Assembly: GCF_905220415.1 (NCBI RefSeq)
Contig: NC_059550.1
Location: forward strand, 5,520,501 to 5,584,500
Direction of reading: 5' to 3'
Origin: Colias croceus
Taxonomy: Eukaryota > Arthropoda > Insecta > Lepidoptera > Pieridae
Length of the DNA stretch: 64,000 nt
Position 1 is the stretch's first letter; each line of letters begins with the position of its first letter. The translations under genes were made by a program, and so were the position numbers. The notes below the pieces were generated by a model that saw nothing but the letters and a program-made list of their open reading frames with translations, made no database searches and had not been told where the DNA came from. Below are positions 48,616 to 63,014 of the stretch, piece by piece.

Positions 48616-50919
48616 TAGTTGTTTTCTCTGTTCTCTATTCTGTCTATCATTTATCACTCATTTAAGTCTACAAATATTTAAATATAGGACATAATAATAC
48701 ATAAGCTATGTGCATAAAAATATTCTTTATTATACTCATAATAGCATTGATATAAACGTTACAGTCAACACATCCTGACTTCCATATCTGGTAGAGGTTA
48801 TTTAAAGTAGATTTCAGTTGCACAGGACTAATTTCCTAATTGCTATACAAATTATTATGCTCTATCTATAAATATTCATATTACCTATGTAATTGCATAT
48901 TCATAAACATAAAGTCAATTCATACATCTACCTAAAATAGGAGTAGATTAAAATTGATTTAAAATTCATTAATATCTATAAAAGTTAAAACCTTAGTTTT
49001 CAGTTGCCAGAGAAGCACTATTTTTCTAAGAACTGAGAAAAATATTATTTATCAAATTCTTATCTAGTAATTCGTACTCTCCCTATCAACATCTTAGAAA
49101 TATTGTTCAATTTCTAATATTCAAGCAAAATAACACCTAAACTGTCATAAAAAATAATCAGGCCAGGCAAAAGCGGAACCCAACGGCTTACAACTGCAGC
49201 TATAAGTAGGCACTAAGTACTTACATTGACTAGACTTTACGGTTGAATGCACAGGATTACTCGATGCGTATTGCAGTCACGTTCAGACGGTATCAAGCCA
49301 TTAATGTCACCACGGTTTCTGTGCGACTTACGAACAGGCTGGCCTAGAATGCTTTTCGTTTAAAAATCTGGGCTTTCAAATGCTTTAGATACCTATGTCC
49401 GGATTTAATTGGTACACAGATAATGTTTAGTCTATTATTTTTATTTGTAGGAAATCCCCTTCTTTTATAAAGCCGAAGAATATTACGTACTTTTTGTTTC
49501 AGTTTATATTTGCGAGTGTAAAAGACAGACAAGAAAACGAAATGAAAAATCTATGTTGAACAATATTGAATATTCATATTTAATTCAATCTTATTTAAAA
49601 ATTATAGTCTGATTATTAATATGTATGTTGTAAAGTGCGATACGAGAAGCAAGTAATAAAAAATTCAGTTACTTTTATATCACTTTCTCAATTCAAATTA
49701 TGATATAAGATCTGCTCTATATTTTAAATTATAAATTATATCGTTTTAACAAACTGAATTTACGTAATTTAATTTTAACTCTTTCATTTTTTACATATTA
49801 AAATAGCTTAAATTAGTTTCTATAACAAAATAAGAATGCAATAAAAATAAACGGCCGTTCTATTAATAAATACACAAAATTAATATTCATGATAATATTA
49901 TGGGTTATTTGAATAACAGGATTTGTTCTTCGTCAGTTATCGAGGCACGTTTTATAGAGGTTTAAAACGTATTTCCTTTCTTAACTCCATGTATGTCTAG
50001 CGTAATGCCTATTTCCTTTTATTTATGTTTGCTATATTAGCGGCAGTTAATTAATTAAGCTAATCACAATTATTAAATAAGAAAGTCTGTTTTCTTGTAT
50101 GTTCCGCTCTCTCGGTCCCACTGAAATTTTCTTAACGATATTCAGAGGTTTTGCGTGTAAAATTAATGAGATTATTTAATGAGTGGATATTTTTTATTAA
50201 ATATAATATGATTTTCATAAATAAAGGTTCCATTGCTAGCAGTTCTTTTTTTAAAAACTCCTAGCAAAAGACGCACGAGGTGTGCAAACTTTTAAGTTGG
50301 TACCTACTGTTCAAAATGTTATAGAAAACAAACGGTGTTCGTATTTAAGAATATCGTTTTTAATAATTCTGTTACGAGTGAAATATCTAACGTACAATAT
50401 GCATGGAATGCAGTATAAAATTTATTAGCTACGCACCTTTTTGTTTCATAAATATTATATGCGTAACCTTGGCCGTTATATTTTGCAATGTTATTATTTG
50501 AAGGCGAACAAATGTTACAATACGTGATATGTTATGAATACTGAATATACAATATTTGTAATAAACTGCCTAGATTTAAATAGAAAAAATTAAATTCTAT
50601 AAAAAAATGATCGAAAAAATGCAAATCCTGTACAAGTGATTGACAGGTGAAAGAAAAAATATGATATTGAGATTCATTGAACCGCGGTAAAGTTTTGGTC
50701 TATTTCGCATATCAGCATATATGTTTGAAATATTAATTTTCTTGTTGCGTTTTCCAAGTGGATTTCCTTGCTCATTTCCGTAATGTTGTAACCGGGTATG
50801 TTATGGATACTTGATGTGAATTGAATTGTATATATTTAGATGGAAATTCATTTTGGCGTGGTTTGTGTTAGTGCCGACGGTGATTATTTAACGAATGCTT
50901 TATGACTTTTATTTGTAAC
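48616..50919. other. AT-rich region without recognisable gene
   Basis: Nothing beyond AT-rich sequence could be supported. A less AT-rich patch at about 49150-49345 has no coding signature. Confidence 0.45.
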
Positions 50920-51126
50920 TCGCTGTGCCGCGCGGTTTCACCCGCGTGGCCCCGCTCCTGCTGGTCTAAGCGTGATGATTCATGATATACGCCTATAGCC
51001 TTCCTCGTTAAATCTAACACAGAAAAATTTTTTCAAATCGGACCAGTCGTTCCTGAGATTAGCGCGTTCAAACGAACAAACAAACAAACAAAAAAAATCT
51101 TCAGCATTATAATATTAGTAAAGATT
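50920..51126 (+). repeat. Interspersed repeat family B, copy 3
   Basis: GCGCGGTTTCACCCGCGTGG opens it; CAAATCGGACCAG, TTCCTGAGATTAGCGCGTTC and a run of four CAAA/ACAA units follow; it ends ATTATAATATTAGTA. Confidence 0.65.
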
Positions 51127-54100
51127 ATTTTTTCTTTATAGTGTAAACTTTTACTATGTTCATTTTAATAGAAGGTTCCATTAATACTTGAACTGGAAGC
51201 TTCTATACATTGCTATTTCAATGTTCTGGAAGCAGGTTTAACATTTCAAAATATTTTGTTACTATGCAAGCAAAAATTTTTTTTTGGTGCATCTTTGGCG
51301 TTATAAATTAAATTTATTACCGTACATAGTATTTCATTATGTAATCTCATAAAATCAAAACGATTGCATTTTAATCAATAGACATATAGTCTAGATACTA
51401 ATCTAAACGAGTGAAAGCCAAGCCAAAATTGCATAATTAATTTATTATCTTAACAACTATAGTTTAATCTATGCTTATCGCAGATAAAATATATACACGA
51501 TACTCTATTTAAAAAGATAATCTAGCAAAGACAAAGTCATCAATAAACTACAGAAAAGTACAACTACATTATCTATGGCACTTAACGCATAGACAATTAG
51601 TTTCGCAGTAACATCCTGAACGGCATCACGTTAAGGCTCGATTCGCAGTTCGCGGTGACAACTTTTCCGCTTTCTCGACTGTAAACATTCCACGCTTACC
51701 GCTATCGATACCTCATTGCACGATTACGTAATCGGTAATACGCTTTGAGATTTTTTTGGTTTGAATAAAATGATTTTAACACAAAATATGTAAACGATAA
51801 TTTGCAACAATAAACAATTTAGATAGATATTTATAATAAAATAATAATATACAGGAGAAATAAATTAATTATTCCTATTTTTGAAGAAAATTTAATTATA
51901 TCTATTTGAACCCGAAGATCGTTTCTTGTTCTGCAAACTTACATGTCTGATGTTTTGAAATATTGACCCTCACGCGGTCCATATAGAATCTTACACTCTA
52001 CGTTACTCTACGGTTGAAATTATTACTTTCCTTGGAAATACGACTAAAGATTCATAGTATTTAGATTATCTAGATCGCGCATTCTACATTGTGTAAACAT
52101 GAGCATTTCCTCAATTCATTCTTTCGCTAATTTCTGTACAGTGACAGATAACTACAGTTTGTAGAGCTTTATGTGAATTTATAATGCAACACGCGTGCGT
52201 TAAAATGTTGGTGAAATCACACAACATTATAATAAAACCGTTTTCCCGCGTAAACTAAACACGATTTTTGCAATGTCAATTTCTAACATGACGTTAAAAG
52301 GAGAGTTCTCACGGCAAATGTTTTATGAACCGAAAAACTGTTCGTTCGCGTCGTTTAGCGGTAGTTGGATAGCCGAAAAAAGATTAACCGTCCTTGATAT
52401 TGCGTTTTATCTGGCTTTCTTTGTGAATGTTTCACACGATGATGACGGGAGCGATGTCAGTGTTCATCTATCCTTAACTTTTTGCTTGATTGTGTGTTTG
52501 TTAATTACATTTTTTCGGTGTGTGAAATTAAGATGGTTCCTCAATTCTTTCTTAATTTTAACAGAATATATTTTATAAATTCGCAATTATACACTAATAA
52601 AATAATTGAGAGATTTACAAGTAATTTCATGCAAATTAATATTTCGCGATTAAAAATGAAGCAGTGGATTACTTTATTTTTGCCTTGGCCTACTTTACCC
52701 AATTTAAAGAATACTTAAAATCTAATTACCTATGTTACTAGTTTTATACATATGATTTTTTTAAAGTAGATAAAATTGTCTCTTATTCGTTTCTTAGTAT
52801 AAAATTTATTTGTGATTTGTGAAAGTACAAATATTTGTGCTCGTTTAAGATTAAAATGTGCTTGCATCACTGTTTTCAGAATTATAATAAAATTTTTAAC
52901 AAAAAAATGATGATGAGTCGTTAGTGAAGAACATTTTGAAGAGAAACTCTTTAGGCGTGTTGAGTGTAAAATCTCAAGGTCGCGTCATGGCAGTACCGTC
53001 ACGTCATGAAGCAAGCGACGATTTTGGTACCTATCTTTGAGTCTTGCCACTCGGCACTCACTCTTTTTTTTTTGTTGTTACTTAAAGTTATTTGAACTTT
53101 TACACTTCAATACCACGGTGTTCAAATAAACATTGACAGGATTGCGGTACCGTTTAAATGGTTTTCAAACGAAAAAACACTAAATTTGTACACCAGTCAC
53201 GCCTTGTTCGAGCCAGAAGCGTTGTTTTAAAGGCCGTGACCATTCTGTCGGTTCTTAATGAACCGTGCACAGCTAATGAATGGTGTTACACTGTTTTGAA
53301 ACCGAGGATGTTAGTGAATACAAAAAAGTTGTGAAACGACTGGTAAATATTGACGATAGTGAAAGTTTTATGGTTGAATTGTTTAATTGCAGTGCATTGC
53401 AATTTGACAAAGTTGCACACAGTTATTGTAATATGAAGGGATTCTTTATACTTTTTTTAAACTATTACTACTACTGATATAAATGGTTTCATGGCATGTA
53501 TGGTGATTTCATTTTCCTACCCTGCATTTCGGCATTTCCTGTCTTTTAGTAGATTATAGCTAAAATCTCTACAATATTAATAGGTTTTTATGAGTCTAAC
53601 GAATTATGAAATTCAACTTAAGTACAATTTATAAATTAAAATTCCTTCCTGAAAAGATTATAATATAAACCATTTATTTCTACCAGTGTCAATGCGAAAT
53701 GTTTCTAAACACGGGATGTATTCATTGGGCGAAAACACAACATCGTCAGGCTTCTATTGTTTGGCCGCTACACCGAATGTGGTATAACGTATCGTGACAA
53801 TAACCCCGAATTTACAATGCTAACATTTTCATTTGTTTCCTTAAACATTTGAAAACGACTCTGTATATGTTTCGTATCTTGTATGTTCCTGAAAGGGGCT
53901 ATGACAAAAATATTATAAAGCTATGATTTCAAATCATAAGTTAAGTAGCAATAGCTCTTCACTCATTATTAACTACATAAGTGACGCTATTTTTTTAATT
54001 GACAACTTTCCAAAAAAATAAATTTCATGTGTAATGTAAGAAGTAAAATTATTTGTAAAAAAATAGTATATTTTTATAGATAAATCTTAAAGTCACGTTA

Positions 54101-55328
54101 CAGGAAATATTTAAACAAAATACCGCTTATACAACGAAAGCTAAACCTGAGTTACGAAATCATTACTGCAAAAAAGAAAACTTAGAAATGCTGTCAATTA
54201 TTGCCATTGCATTACTATACGATACTTTAGCCAAGTTCGTTCACCTTTCGTTTTTATTTATTTTATTACATGAATCCATTGTATTGATTACAAAAGTTTA
54301 AAAATTATCCAATCGAATACAGCTGTATCGAATAAATAATACGAAAATGGATGTAACTATGATGTAAATTCTGAAAAACATTTATAGACATTTTATAACG
54401 ATTTTTTACTCATAAATTCATTTAATTTTTATCAAATTATTTGTAAAATCATTCTACTTTAGGTACATTATATACTTAGTTCAATTTACACACTATATTG
54501 AATAACAGGTAATTAATGTAAAAAAAAACAAAATTTTAATTTGACAAACTTGTTTAATATTTCGTATAACGTGATAAATAATAAGTACATTACATTTATA
54601 TAATATTTATCGTGAAGAAAACATGTTAAAGACAAGTTAAGTTAACAAAAAGTCTATTACATAATGGTCCTCAAAAACTTGAATTTACTTCAAGATATGT
54701 AAAATTTATTGCCAAACTTAAACTGTTTGGGTACAAATTTAAATTCAAAATGGCTGACTTCTTAAATGTCACAAGAAACTATAATGTATATAATGTGGTT
54801 AAAAACTATTTATTTTACCTAATTGCATCCTTACCTACACACGTATATATGAATAACATATTTAGGAGTTAAAAACTTTGTAACGGATATACATATGCGA
54901 AATAAAACATGTTTTAAGTAATAACTACTAATTATGATATATATGCGTAAGTATCAATATACTTTAATTTGCATCCATTATATAATAAATACGAAATGCC
55001 GAGGATAGTTTCTTAGGCATTAAGTGGAAACAGGAAATAGATGATACTTACATAAGTCGTAACGCACAACTTACGGAGAGGCGTGTAATGAATATAGAAG
55101 GTATTGTTCTCAAATCTACTAATGTACTAACGAGCTTGGATTATTTGAAATAAGTAACGTTTTGTTTTGCAATACCGTAAAAAGAATTGCTAACAAATGC
55201 TATTGTCTCTATCAAATTTGAGTAAAACATATCTACTTCAAATTTATATAATCACTATTAAAATATGATTGATGAATGAAATTTATCAATAAGCATATTT
55301 AATGAAATACCATACTAATCCTATGAAG
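51127..55328. other. Gene-free region with GC-richer patches
   Basis: Patches at about 51600-51740, 52300-52460 and 52970-53280 are less AT-rich than their surroundings. They have no known domain or splice pattern. They could be conserved regulatory DNA or unrecognised 5' exons; the sequence does not decide. Confidence 0.35.
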
Positions 55329-55445
55329 AATTTGTTTAAACGCGCTAATCTCAGGAACAACTGGTCCGATTTTAAAAATTATTTTGGTCCCATTCATCGA
55401 GGATGGCAATATACTCACGCTAAAATATCATAACGCTAGATGGTA
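55329..55445 (-). repeat. Interspersed repeat family B, copy 4 (inverted, partial)
   Basis: TTTGTTTAAACGCGCTAATC, TCAGGAACAACTGGTCCGAT, and CCCATTCATCGAGGATGG are the complement of family B. The CG-rich head is missing. Confidence 0.6.
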
Positions 55446-58249
55446 TAATGTATGTTGATTATTTTCTTTTAAATTTGAGTCTATGAGAGCAGTACAGTTA
55501 ATTCACATCCTGTAGGTATATGCATCTGTATTCTGTAGAGCATAAGTGCTAAATTGTGAGTATGATAATTTTAAGCCGTTAGGTGACGACACAAATAATT
55601 CTCGTGACTATTTATTTATATCAGAGAAAACTATTTTTTTTTCTTGATATTATAAGTTTAGACATTATCATTTATAGTAGGTACATGCGGAATAAACTTT
55701 GCATTATTCTTTATTATTTATGATTTTTCTGGTTTCATATTGAAAACATATTCGCTACTCCATATAATTGTAAAATCATTACTTAATTGTAAGTGGTTAC
55801 GACTTACGATATAAGATTTCTAACGATATGTAAATATCCTTAGGATCGGCTATTATCGTTGAGTGACATCATATTCATGTGGCATCATGCTTTGATTATG
55901 TTTTGTGTTGAGCTTTATATTTATAATTATGTAGTGTGTTTTTAACGATATATACTTAATTGTATTTCTTTGAATACAAAAAATTATCCACTCAATTTTT
56001 TTATTATACGTTTACACTAAGTAGGTGCATGTAGAGCTCACTTGGATATATATTTATTTTAATTCCTTTATTGTAAACTGACGCATATACATAATGTGTC
56101 AACTATTAGTGAGTCAAGAATAAATAAACAATTTTAAATCACTCAACAATAAAAAGATTCACACGACCAATACAATACGAAGAATGCTGCAGAAATAAAC
56201 ATCCATATTAATAACAATTTATCTACTGACATGGAAAAGTGGAATTCTCAGGAACCGAATGCGTAAAATTTACACTTTTCCTAACATATCGAGTGTCTAC
56301 TTTGTATTTCGTGATAGATAACTAACATTCACTGAGTTTATTCGTTCCGCATAACTTCATTGGAAACCGTTCGTACCCACTAACTTCTAAAGTATATAAC
56401 AGAACACGACAAGCCAGTCTTGTGAATATTAGAAAGCTATACATACAATTAACTAATTAGTGAACGTGCTTGATTAATCTTTTTAATCGTACATGTTTTT
56501 GTGTAAACTTCCCTTGACCATTTTAATATAATCGCTGCAATTATGCCAAATTTTACAAACAACTGTTGAATGTATTGTACATTTTTGTTACACTTCGACT
56601 ACACTGTAAAAAAGATTATTTAATAACTAATCTAAATAAGTGTTTTTTGTACGATGTCGTTAAATATATGAAAAAAATAGATTGAGTCACAATCATGCTG
56701 CTAAGTAGGTAGGTATTATACAATTTGTGTTAAATATTTATATATATAACTTGAAAAATACTGAAAGTAAGAATTTGAAAATGAATTCAAAATATTTTGC
56801 TCTGGTTACATCATGTGAGACGTTGACATAAAACAGACGTTTAAAATTATGTTTATACGACATACTTTTTCAGTTATTTTGTGATGTATCAAAGACTTAC
56901 ATGATCTGAATCTAAACGATGTATCGAATGATTTACGACGGTCCCTATATCAACATCATCTGGCATATAAACCTGTTTGGAATTCTGTATACACATAGAA
57001 TGTAGGTTATTCAAATTCACTAGTAAAGCGCTTCTATAACATGATACGCCAGCAATTTTCACGATACATTTTCACAGTTGCATGTTTAAACCGCATGTAG
57101 GCCGATCGTCCGCGAGAAATCGCTGTTGTAAACAGATTTAATGGCATGCAAAACTTTGGGAATGCGGGAAATAGACATAGACTAAGTATAGAGTTTAGAC
57201 GAATGTTATGGGTATTGCTATGGATAAAAATATTCTTTGCTTTTTACAGAATGTGTTTTTAAAAAGAAAAAAACTAAGGATTAAAATATGTTAGTGTGAT
57301 TGTTCTATATTTGAAATGTTTCTTTTTTAAATCATGCTTAAGAAAATACACGTTCCTAGACGATGGAAGTATGATATTCAGGCATTTCCTTTTTTATAAG
57401 ATACGGAGATATAAATAAGATATTTTTCTATATGTAGAGAAAATTTCATAGAATGTTTTTTTTATGATTGTGCCTAGTGTGGGATTTATTTTGAATCACA
57501 AAATCTTATTAGTTATTATGTTATAAATTAATATACCTACATAATTAATACATATAATAATAAATAATTTGTATTCATTTAACTTATTCTAAAATAATGT
57601 GAGCTAGATAAACCTAAAGCAATTTTATAAACTACATTATTGCTTATTTTTTTAAACTGGTTACCTATACATATCTATAATTTGTATAATTATCAACATA
57701 TTCATACATTTATTACCTTGCGTTAAATATAAAAGTAAAAAAGATAACAAAACTTCATTATATCCCAAAAAAGGTTCGACTGCAATCAATAACTTAAATA
57801 CTAAAGCTGATTCAAACATCTGCCTCGTTGAGATTTATAAAAAAAAAAGATAATTATGCATCTGTCCAATCAAAAACACCTTGCATTGAAAGTCTAAAAT
57901 AATATGCAGTGGTAGAGGCAAAGTGGTAGAGTACCTAATCGAAAATTTAATTAAAATGCTATTAACTTAAATGATTATTAATCACTGTTTAAATTGAATT
58001 CTTGACTTTATCTATAAAATATGTACAATTATTTACGGTATTTTCATAAGAGCTTAGCTGTATATTCTTATGAAATATTACTATAGTAGAGGCTATAGTG
58101 TGTGCAAAGATATCATCATAATATTATTATCATATACTAATTTAAAGCATTCAAAATGTATACGTACATAATTAACAATCCAATCAGTGTCCAATAGTTG
58201 ATCCAATCAAAAGTCAAAATCACAAAACAGTTTTATTCAGTCCACACTG
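55446..58249. other. AT-rich region without recognisable gene
   Basis: Only short AT-biased open frames are present. I see no RNA gene and no clear repeat edge. Confidence 0.45.
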
Positions 58250-58289
58250 TCCACTAATAAAAAAATTAAAAAAATAAAATTTTAAATTT

Positions 58290-58350
58290 GGAACTGTAGC
58301 CGAAGAGTGCGCGTCGGGTCTTACGATAGCCGGCGTCCGGACGAGCGTAA
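58290..58350 (+). other. Possible non-coding exon ending at a strong splice donor
   Basis: A short GC/CpG-rich patch (GCGCGTCGGG, GCCGGCGTCCGGACGAGC) ends exactly at GTAAGTAT, a near-perfect 5' splice site. It is set in AT-rich DNA 4.3 kb upstream of the putative promoter at the right end. It could be an alternative first exon of the right-hand gene. No translation start or acceptor is evident. Confidence 0.2.
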
Positions 58351-58900
58351 GTATACTTTCAAACTGACGTCTAAAGGTGTATTCTTTGAAGCAAGCCGGA
58401 GCAACGAACATCGTCTGCCTTGTCAGGAATGCTGTACTGCAACCTCAGCTAAACTATATATTTCTTTACATGGCTCAACTGGAATATATACTGGAATACA
58501 AAATGCAAAAAGAGTTGTCCGCTAATATCCGCATGTTTTGAAAACGCCTTATTGGGCATTAGAACAGCTGTATAAGGGTTAGCAACTCTTTATTTTAATA
58601 CATAATATTATATTCAATCATATTGTTATAAAATAATAATTATTTATACATATTATTGTAAGGCAATGAGGTCTTGTATATAAAAGGTTTTTCTTTGCAC
58701 ATTCGTTATATTTTTTTTTGTTGGTGATATTCACAATAATATCCGAAACTCAATAGATATCAGTTTTTAATCACAAACAAACAAACTGTTTATATATTCA
58801 ACTTTATATTTAAGTTTAAAAAAAAGTTTGCTCTACATATTTGTAAAATAAAAAAAAAACACGTCATACTACTTTTGGTAATTTCGTTCGAAATAAATTG

Positions 58901-59006
58901 CAATAATTTATTAATTAGAAAATCGACTTTCATAAATCATCCTGAAGTTTTGACGATGATGCATCGAAACTTGAAACCGGTCGTAATTGTAATTAATAAA
59001 TTATTG
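58901..59006. repeat. Inverted repeat, 17-bp perfect AT arms
   Basis: CAATAATTTATTAATTA at 58901-58917 is the exact complement of TAATTAATAAATTATTG at 58990-59006. It encloses 72 bp with ACGATGATGCATCG. Likely a small hairpin repeat. Confidence 0.55.
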
Positions 59007-60008
59007 TATTAATTGCAAATATAGAAGGCTACTTGTAATGTTTTATTAAAGTTTATGTAACATTTTTCCAGGTGTCATGTACAGGAAACCTTTCTTGCTG
59101 GACGAGAAGTATTTATATATAAGAATTCCTGTTTTATTTAGTACAAGCACATATCCGCGGGTTTGCACGCATCGATTTTGTTTTTTCAAGTGGTTGGTCA
59201 CTATATTTATTCGTAATAATTATTTGTATATTGAATATTAGATTACGACAAACAAATACTTTATAATTATTGAGAAAATAATTTGGGTCATTAAATAACA
59301 AATCGTAAAGAATCAATGCCATTTTATACGCTTAAAGCTCATTTTGGAAAATTATTTAAAACTTAATCTAGGAGTAAAACCGTGTAGTTAAGTACCCGAA
59401 AATACCTGAAATGAAAATAATAATCACGTTTTTCTATATACATTTTCTAACAGATAATCTTCCTGGTGTGAACATGGCCCATTTCGTGGCTATCCTTAAG
59501 TGGACCCAACTATTATGGCCTTATACCAATAGATGCTTTAACTTTGCAGTACATTGACCTTTTTGAGTTTTGCCGAAGGTAATTTTCACAACTAATATTT
59601 TAAGAAATATCCTTGTTTTTTAGGTTTATCACAGATAATATAATATATCTACGTTGTACAAAGAAACTTGTATATAACATAGAAGTTCACTTATCAATAC
59701 TTAAAGCTCAAAGTTTTTTTAAGTTAGTTTTTTATTATTATAATCTATTACAAGAGTGGAACTATTACACAATATTTATACACAACTACATCGTAACTGT
59801 TATTAAAGGTTGTTGTATCAAGGTAGTTAAATTTCAATTTATTTCCTTTTATGATACTTACTTTATATTATTTGATTACTTCCTTGAGGAAATTATAAAA
59901 ACATGAACATTATATTATATGTTTTGAGGTTTAAAATATTTATTCGTTAGAAATATGAACTTAAACATATTTTAATTTATGATCTTGACAAAGTAAATTT
60001 ATGGCATA

Positions 60009-60231
60009 CTAGATTTCCGCCCGCGGCTTCGCCCGCGTTTGCAAAGGAAAACCCGCATAATTCCTGTTCCCGTGGGATTTCCGTGATAAAAACTATCCTA
60101 TGTGTTAATTCAAGTTTCCCTCTATATGTGTGCTAAATTTCATTGTAATCGGTTCAGTAGTTTTTACGTGAAAGAGTAACAAACATCCATACATCCATAC
60201 AAACTTTCGCATTTATAATATTAGTAGGATG
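60009..60231 (-). mobile_element. Helitron-like CTAG-ended repeat, inverted
   Basis: Read on the minus strand it ends in a GC-rich stem-loop and CTAG (60012-60009), preceded by ATCACGGAAATCCCACGGGA. It begins near CATTTATAATATTAG and GCGAAAGTTTG. This is the same superfamily as the copies at 16977 and 41918. Confidence 0.6.
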
Positions 60232-60390
60232 GATATACCTACTTCCAATAAGTTTTTCATAATCACTTTGTAATCATTTTAGAAGGAGTTTGTTATCATG
60301 GTATATCTACGTGCGTAATACCTTTAGATATTGTGATTTTAAATACATACAGATAATGTAAATAAGAGAAGAATAACATCATAGAAAATC

Positions 60391-60553
60391 TATATAAAGC
60401 TGAAGAGTTTTTTTGTTTGAACGCGCTAATCTCGGGAACTACTGATTTCAGTGTTAGATAGCCCATTCATTGAGGAAGGCTATAGGCTATATATTAACAT
60501 CTCGAACCAACAGGAGCGGAGCACTGTGGGTAAAACCGCGGCGCACAGCTAGT
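60391..60553 (-). repeat. Interspersed repeat family B, copy 5 (inverted)
   Basis: AAAGCTGAAGAGTT, TTTGAACGCGCTAATCTCGG, CCATTCATTGAGGAAGGCTA and a CG-rich end (GGTAAAACCGCGGCGCACAG followed by CTAG) match family B in reverse. The CTAG end suggests relation to the Helitron-like repeats. Confidence 0.6.
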
Positions 60554-62560
60554 ATACAATATAGTATATAGACTTATACAAACCTGTATAGTGTATAGCT
60601 TCATGTAGGTATTTTTTATAAGTTGTGGATAATTTAGAAGTAAAATGTATAACGACATTGAACTACATTGGGTTCAAAATTAATAACATGTAAGCACGCT
60701 AAGGCTTGAGAGGTTTGAATATTTTTTACACATATAATTAACTTCGGTTTGAGGTCATATCATTAGAAAGGAATGCTGGTATATTATTGGCTATGTACAT
60801 TTTTATATACAGGTGTCAAGATTGTTTTAATTCTTTTTATAGAACAAAAACTGTAAATGAAAATATTAGAGCTAGAGGTAGATAGAGCAAGACCATTCTT
60901 ACATGATCTTTTAGTGTAAACGAAAGCTATTGCAACGAATCTTATCGACTACGCCTGTTTACACAAGAATTTGACATATATTGGGGTTAGAATGAGCATT
61001 CGCTCGTTTGATCTAAATGTACCGTTCGACAAAAAAAGATATTTTTTTTATAACACGCGAAATATGAAGAGTAAATAAATAAAAATTAAAAGCTTTTTGC
61101 TAATAATAACAAATTATATTAATTCCGAAACACATCACATTTAGAAAGGAAAACTTACGGAAGTTTTTGTGTTGAAATTTTCTAAAAGTTTCTTGACGCT
61201 ATTTTTCTCTCTTACTTCTCCGAGTTATCTTGGCTTAAAACCTTCAAAACGGCAATAAAAAAGATAACTGCTAACCAACGCTGAGAAAACTTCAGGGCTT
61301 CTTAAAACTATGTTTTATAAAGAAAGTTCTCCGAGATTATAATATCTAAAAGCTTATTCTAAATAACATCTCTATAAAACAGAACACGAGAACTACTTAT
61401 TTTGTAAATTGGTTTCTTCAAATGCAAGAGAACACACTAAGTAATTAAAAATAAACAATAATTTAGATGTCTTTACTGGGGAATAAAATACCTAGGTTAC
61501 TTTGTCCCGATAAAATGGTAAAAAAATGAAACATTTTCTTGGTTTTACAAACATCGATATGTATTATAAATTTATAAATAGTTGTACAAGCCAATGATGC
61601 ATGTTATAAGGTTGTTGCATGAAAATTATCGAAAAGATTTAGTTGAAGTGTTGTATGGATATAGATTATGTCTAAATGTTAACTACAAAGTATTTAATTT
61701 AGTAAAAGAAAATCAGGCTATATTATAATTTTATTCAAGTACAGTCGTTTTGATCTACCTTTTAGCTAATATATAATAATAATAGTTACCTATATCCACT
61801 ACATAATATATTAACTATGCTAATATGATAATGATAATATAAAAAAAAATTGTTACAAAGGCGCATCGAAAGCTCGATTTCCTTAAAGCTTTTACTAATA
61901 TTTGTATTTTAATTTATTTTCTTCAATAAAGCTATTGTTATGCTACAAAATAATGGGAAATTTTAAGCTTAAAAGTAACATATTATTTTATACATAAGAG
62001 TGTAATGAATTGAGATTTTTTCACAGAATTAATGAAACGAAATTAATTGACGTAACAGGTCTGCATTCATGAAAATAAACATTACAATGGCATGTTTACA
62101 TTACAAATAAACTATCAAAATTAAGCTGATTTTATGTTAGTTTTTGCGTTTTTCAAATAAAGCTCAAAAAAATATTGTACATACCGATATTGCTTATAAA
62201 ACTTTATTCGAACTCTACATTATATGGTATGCGCTACAAGTGCACATAAATATTAAGATTAAAATATATAAGGTATATTACAAACGGAAAATTACGATAA
62301 GTATTTATGAAAAGCTTTTTTCGGTGTTTCGATAAAGAATTATTCAAAATTGAAAAGTTTTTATACATTTATCTCTATACTAGACTAGCGCTCTCTATCG
62401 GAAACATGCGGAATTACCTGGTGATGCAGTTTACATGAAACTCTACATAGAAATAAGAGTTCTCAAAACTGAATAAAATTTTGCTATTTAAACTTTACTG
62501 TTTATGTTAGGAGATCAATACTGATTAATAATATTTTTTTTGTAAGTTTGCTCTTGTTAT
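60554..62560. other. AT-rich region without recognisable gene
   Basis: No gene, RNA or repeat could be supported in this 2-kb stretch upstream of the CpG-rich region. Confidence 0.45.
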
Positions 62561-62589
62561 TTGAGTTATATACGTGTCAAAACATTTAA

Positions 62590-63014
62590 CCTCAAAGTTG
62601 AACCGCGCGGTTGTTCCGCCGTTCGCCGCTAGATGCGCCACTGTGCGGTCTCTAAGTAACATTCAATATGGCGCCGCCATTCGCCTCTGGAACAGGGCGG
62701 GGAGCACAGTCGCCGAATCGACACTATAACATCTACGCGTATTTTTATCGAAACGCTCGTCTTCGTGACTCGGACGCGAGTGTTGTTGCGAAATTATTGT
62801 GTGTTTCTGTGTTATCGTGTGCTGTTTGTGTTATAATATGTGCGTAATAGTGATTTAGTGGTGAATAACGCAAGACTTTAGGGTAACAATGTCTAGCAGT
62901 TGACATGTTTATCTGTGTCGTGTGTGAAGATTTTCCCTTCGCGTGAGGAGGTGCGGTGCGCTAGTGTGCGCCTGGCCGCCGCGTGTGCGTGTCGCGACCG
63001 TCCGCGAGGATCCA
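62590..63014 (+). promoter_or_regulatory. CpG-rich putative promoter and 5' UTR
   Basis: Composition changes sharply to GC-rich (AACCGCGCGGTTGTTCCGCC near 62600; GCGCTAGTGTGCGCCTGG and GCCGCCGCGTGTGCGTG near 62950). A mirrored pair of YY1/Pho-like sites (GCCATATTG on the minus strand and GCCATTCGC) flanks the palindromic GGCGCC at about 62668-62687. GT-rich 5' UTR-like sequence follows. There is no TATA box in a useful place. It is probably the promoter of a + strand gene that extends past the window. Confidence 0.5.

Noticed and set aside
52273..52578. 101-codon open frame with a hydrophobic C-terminal half
   Set aside because: I recognise no domain, and no neighbouring exons or conserved splice sites were found. 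It is within chance length for this much sequence.
59613..59906. 97-codon open frame rich in Phe, Tyr and Ile
   Set aside because: The composition is what AT-rich noncoding DNA gives by chance, and it has no family resemblance.
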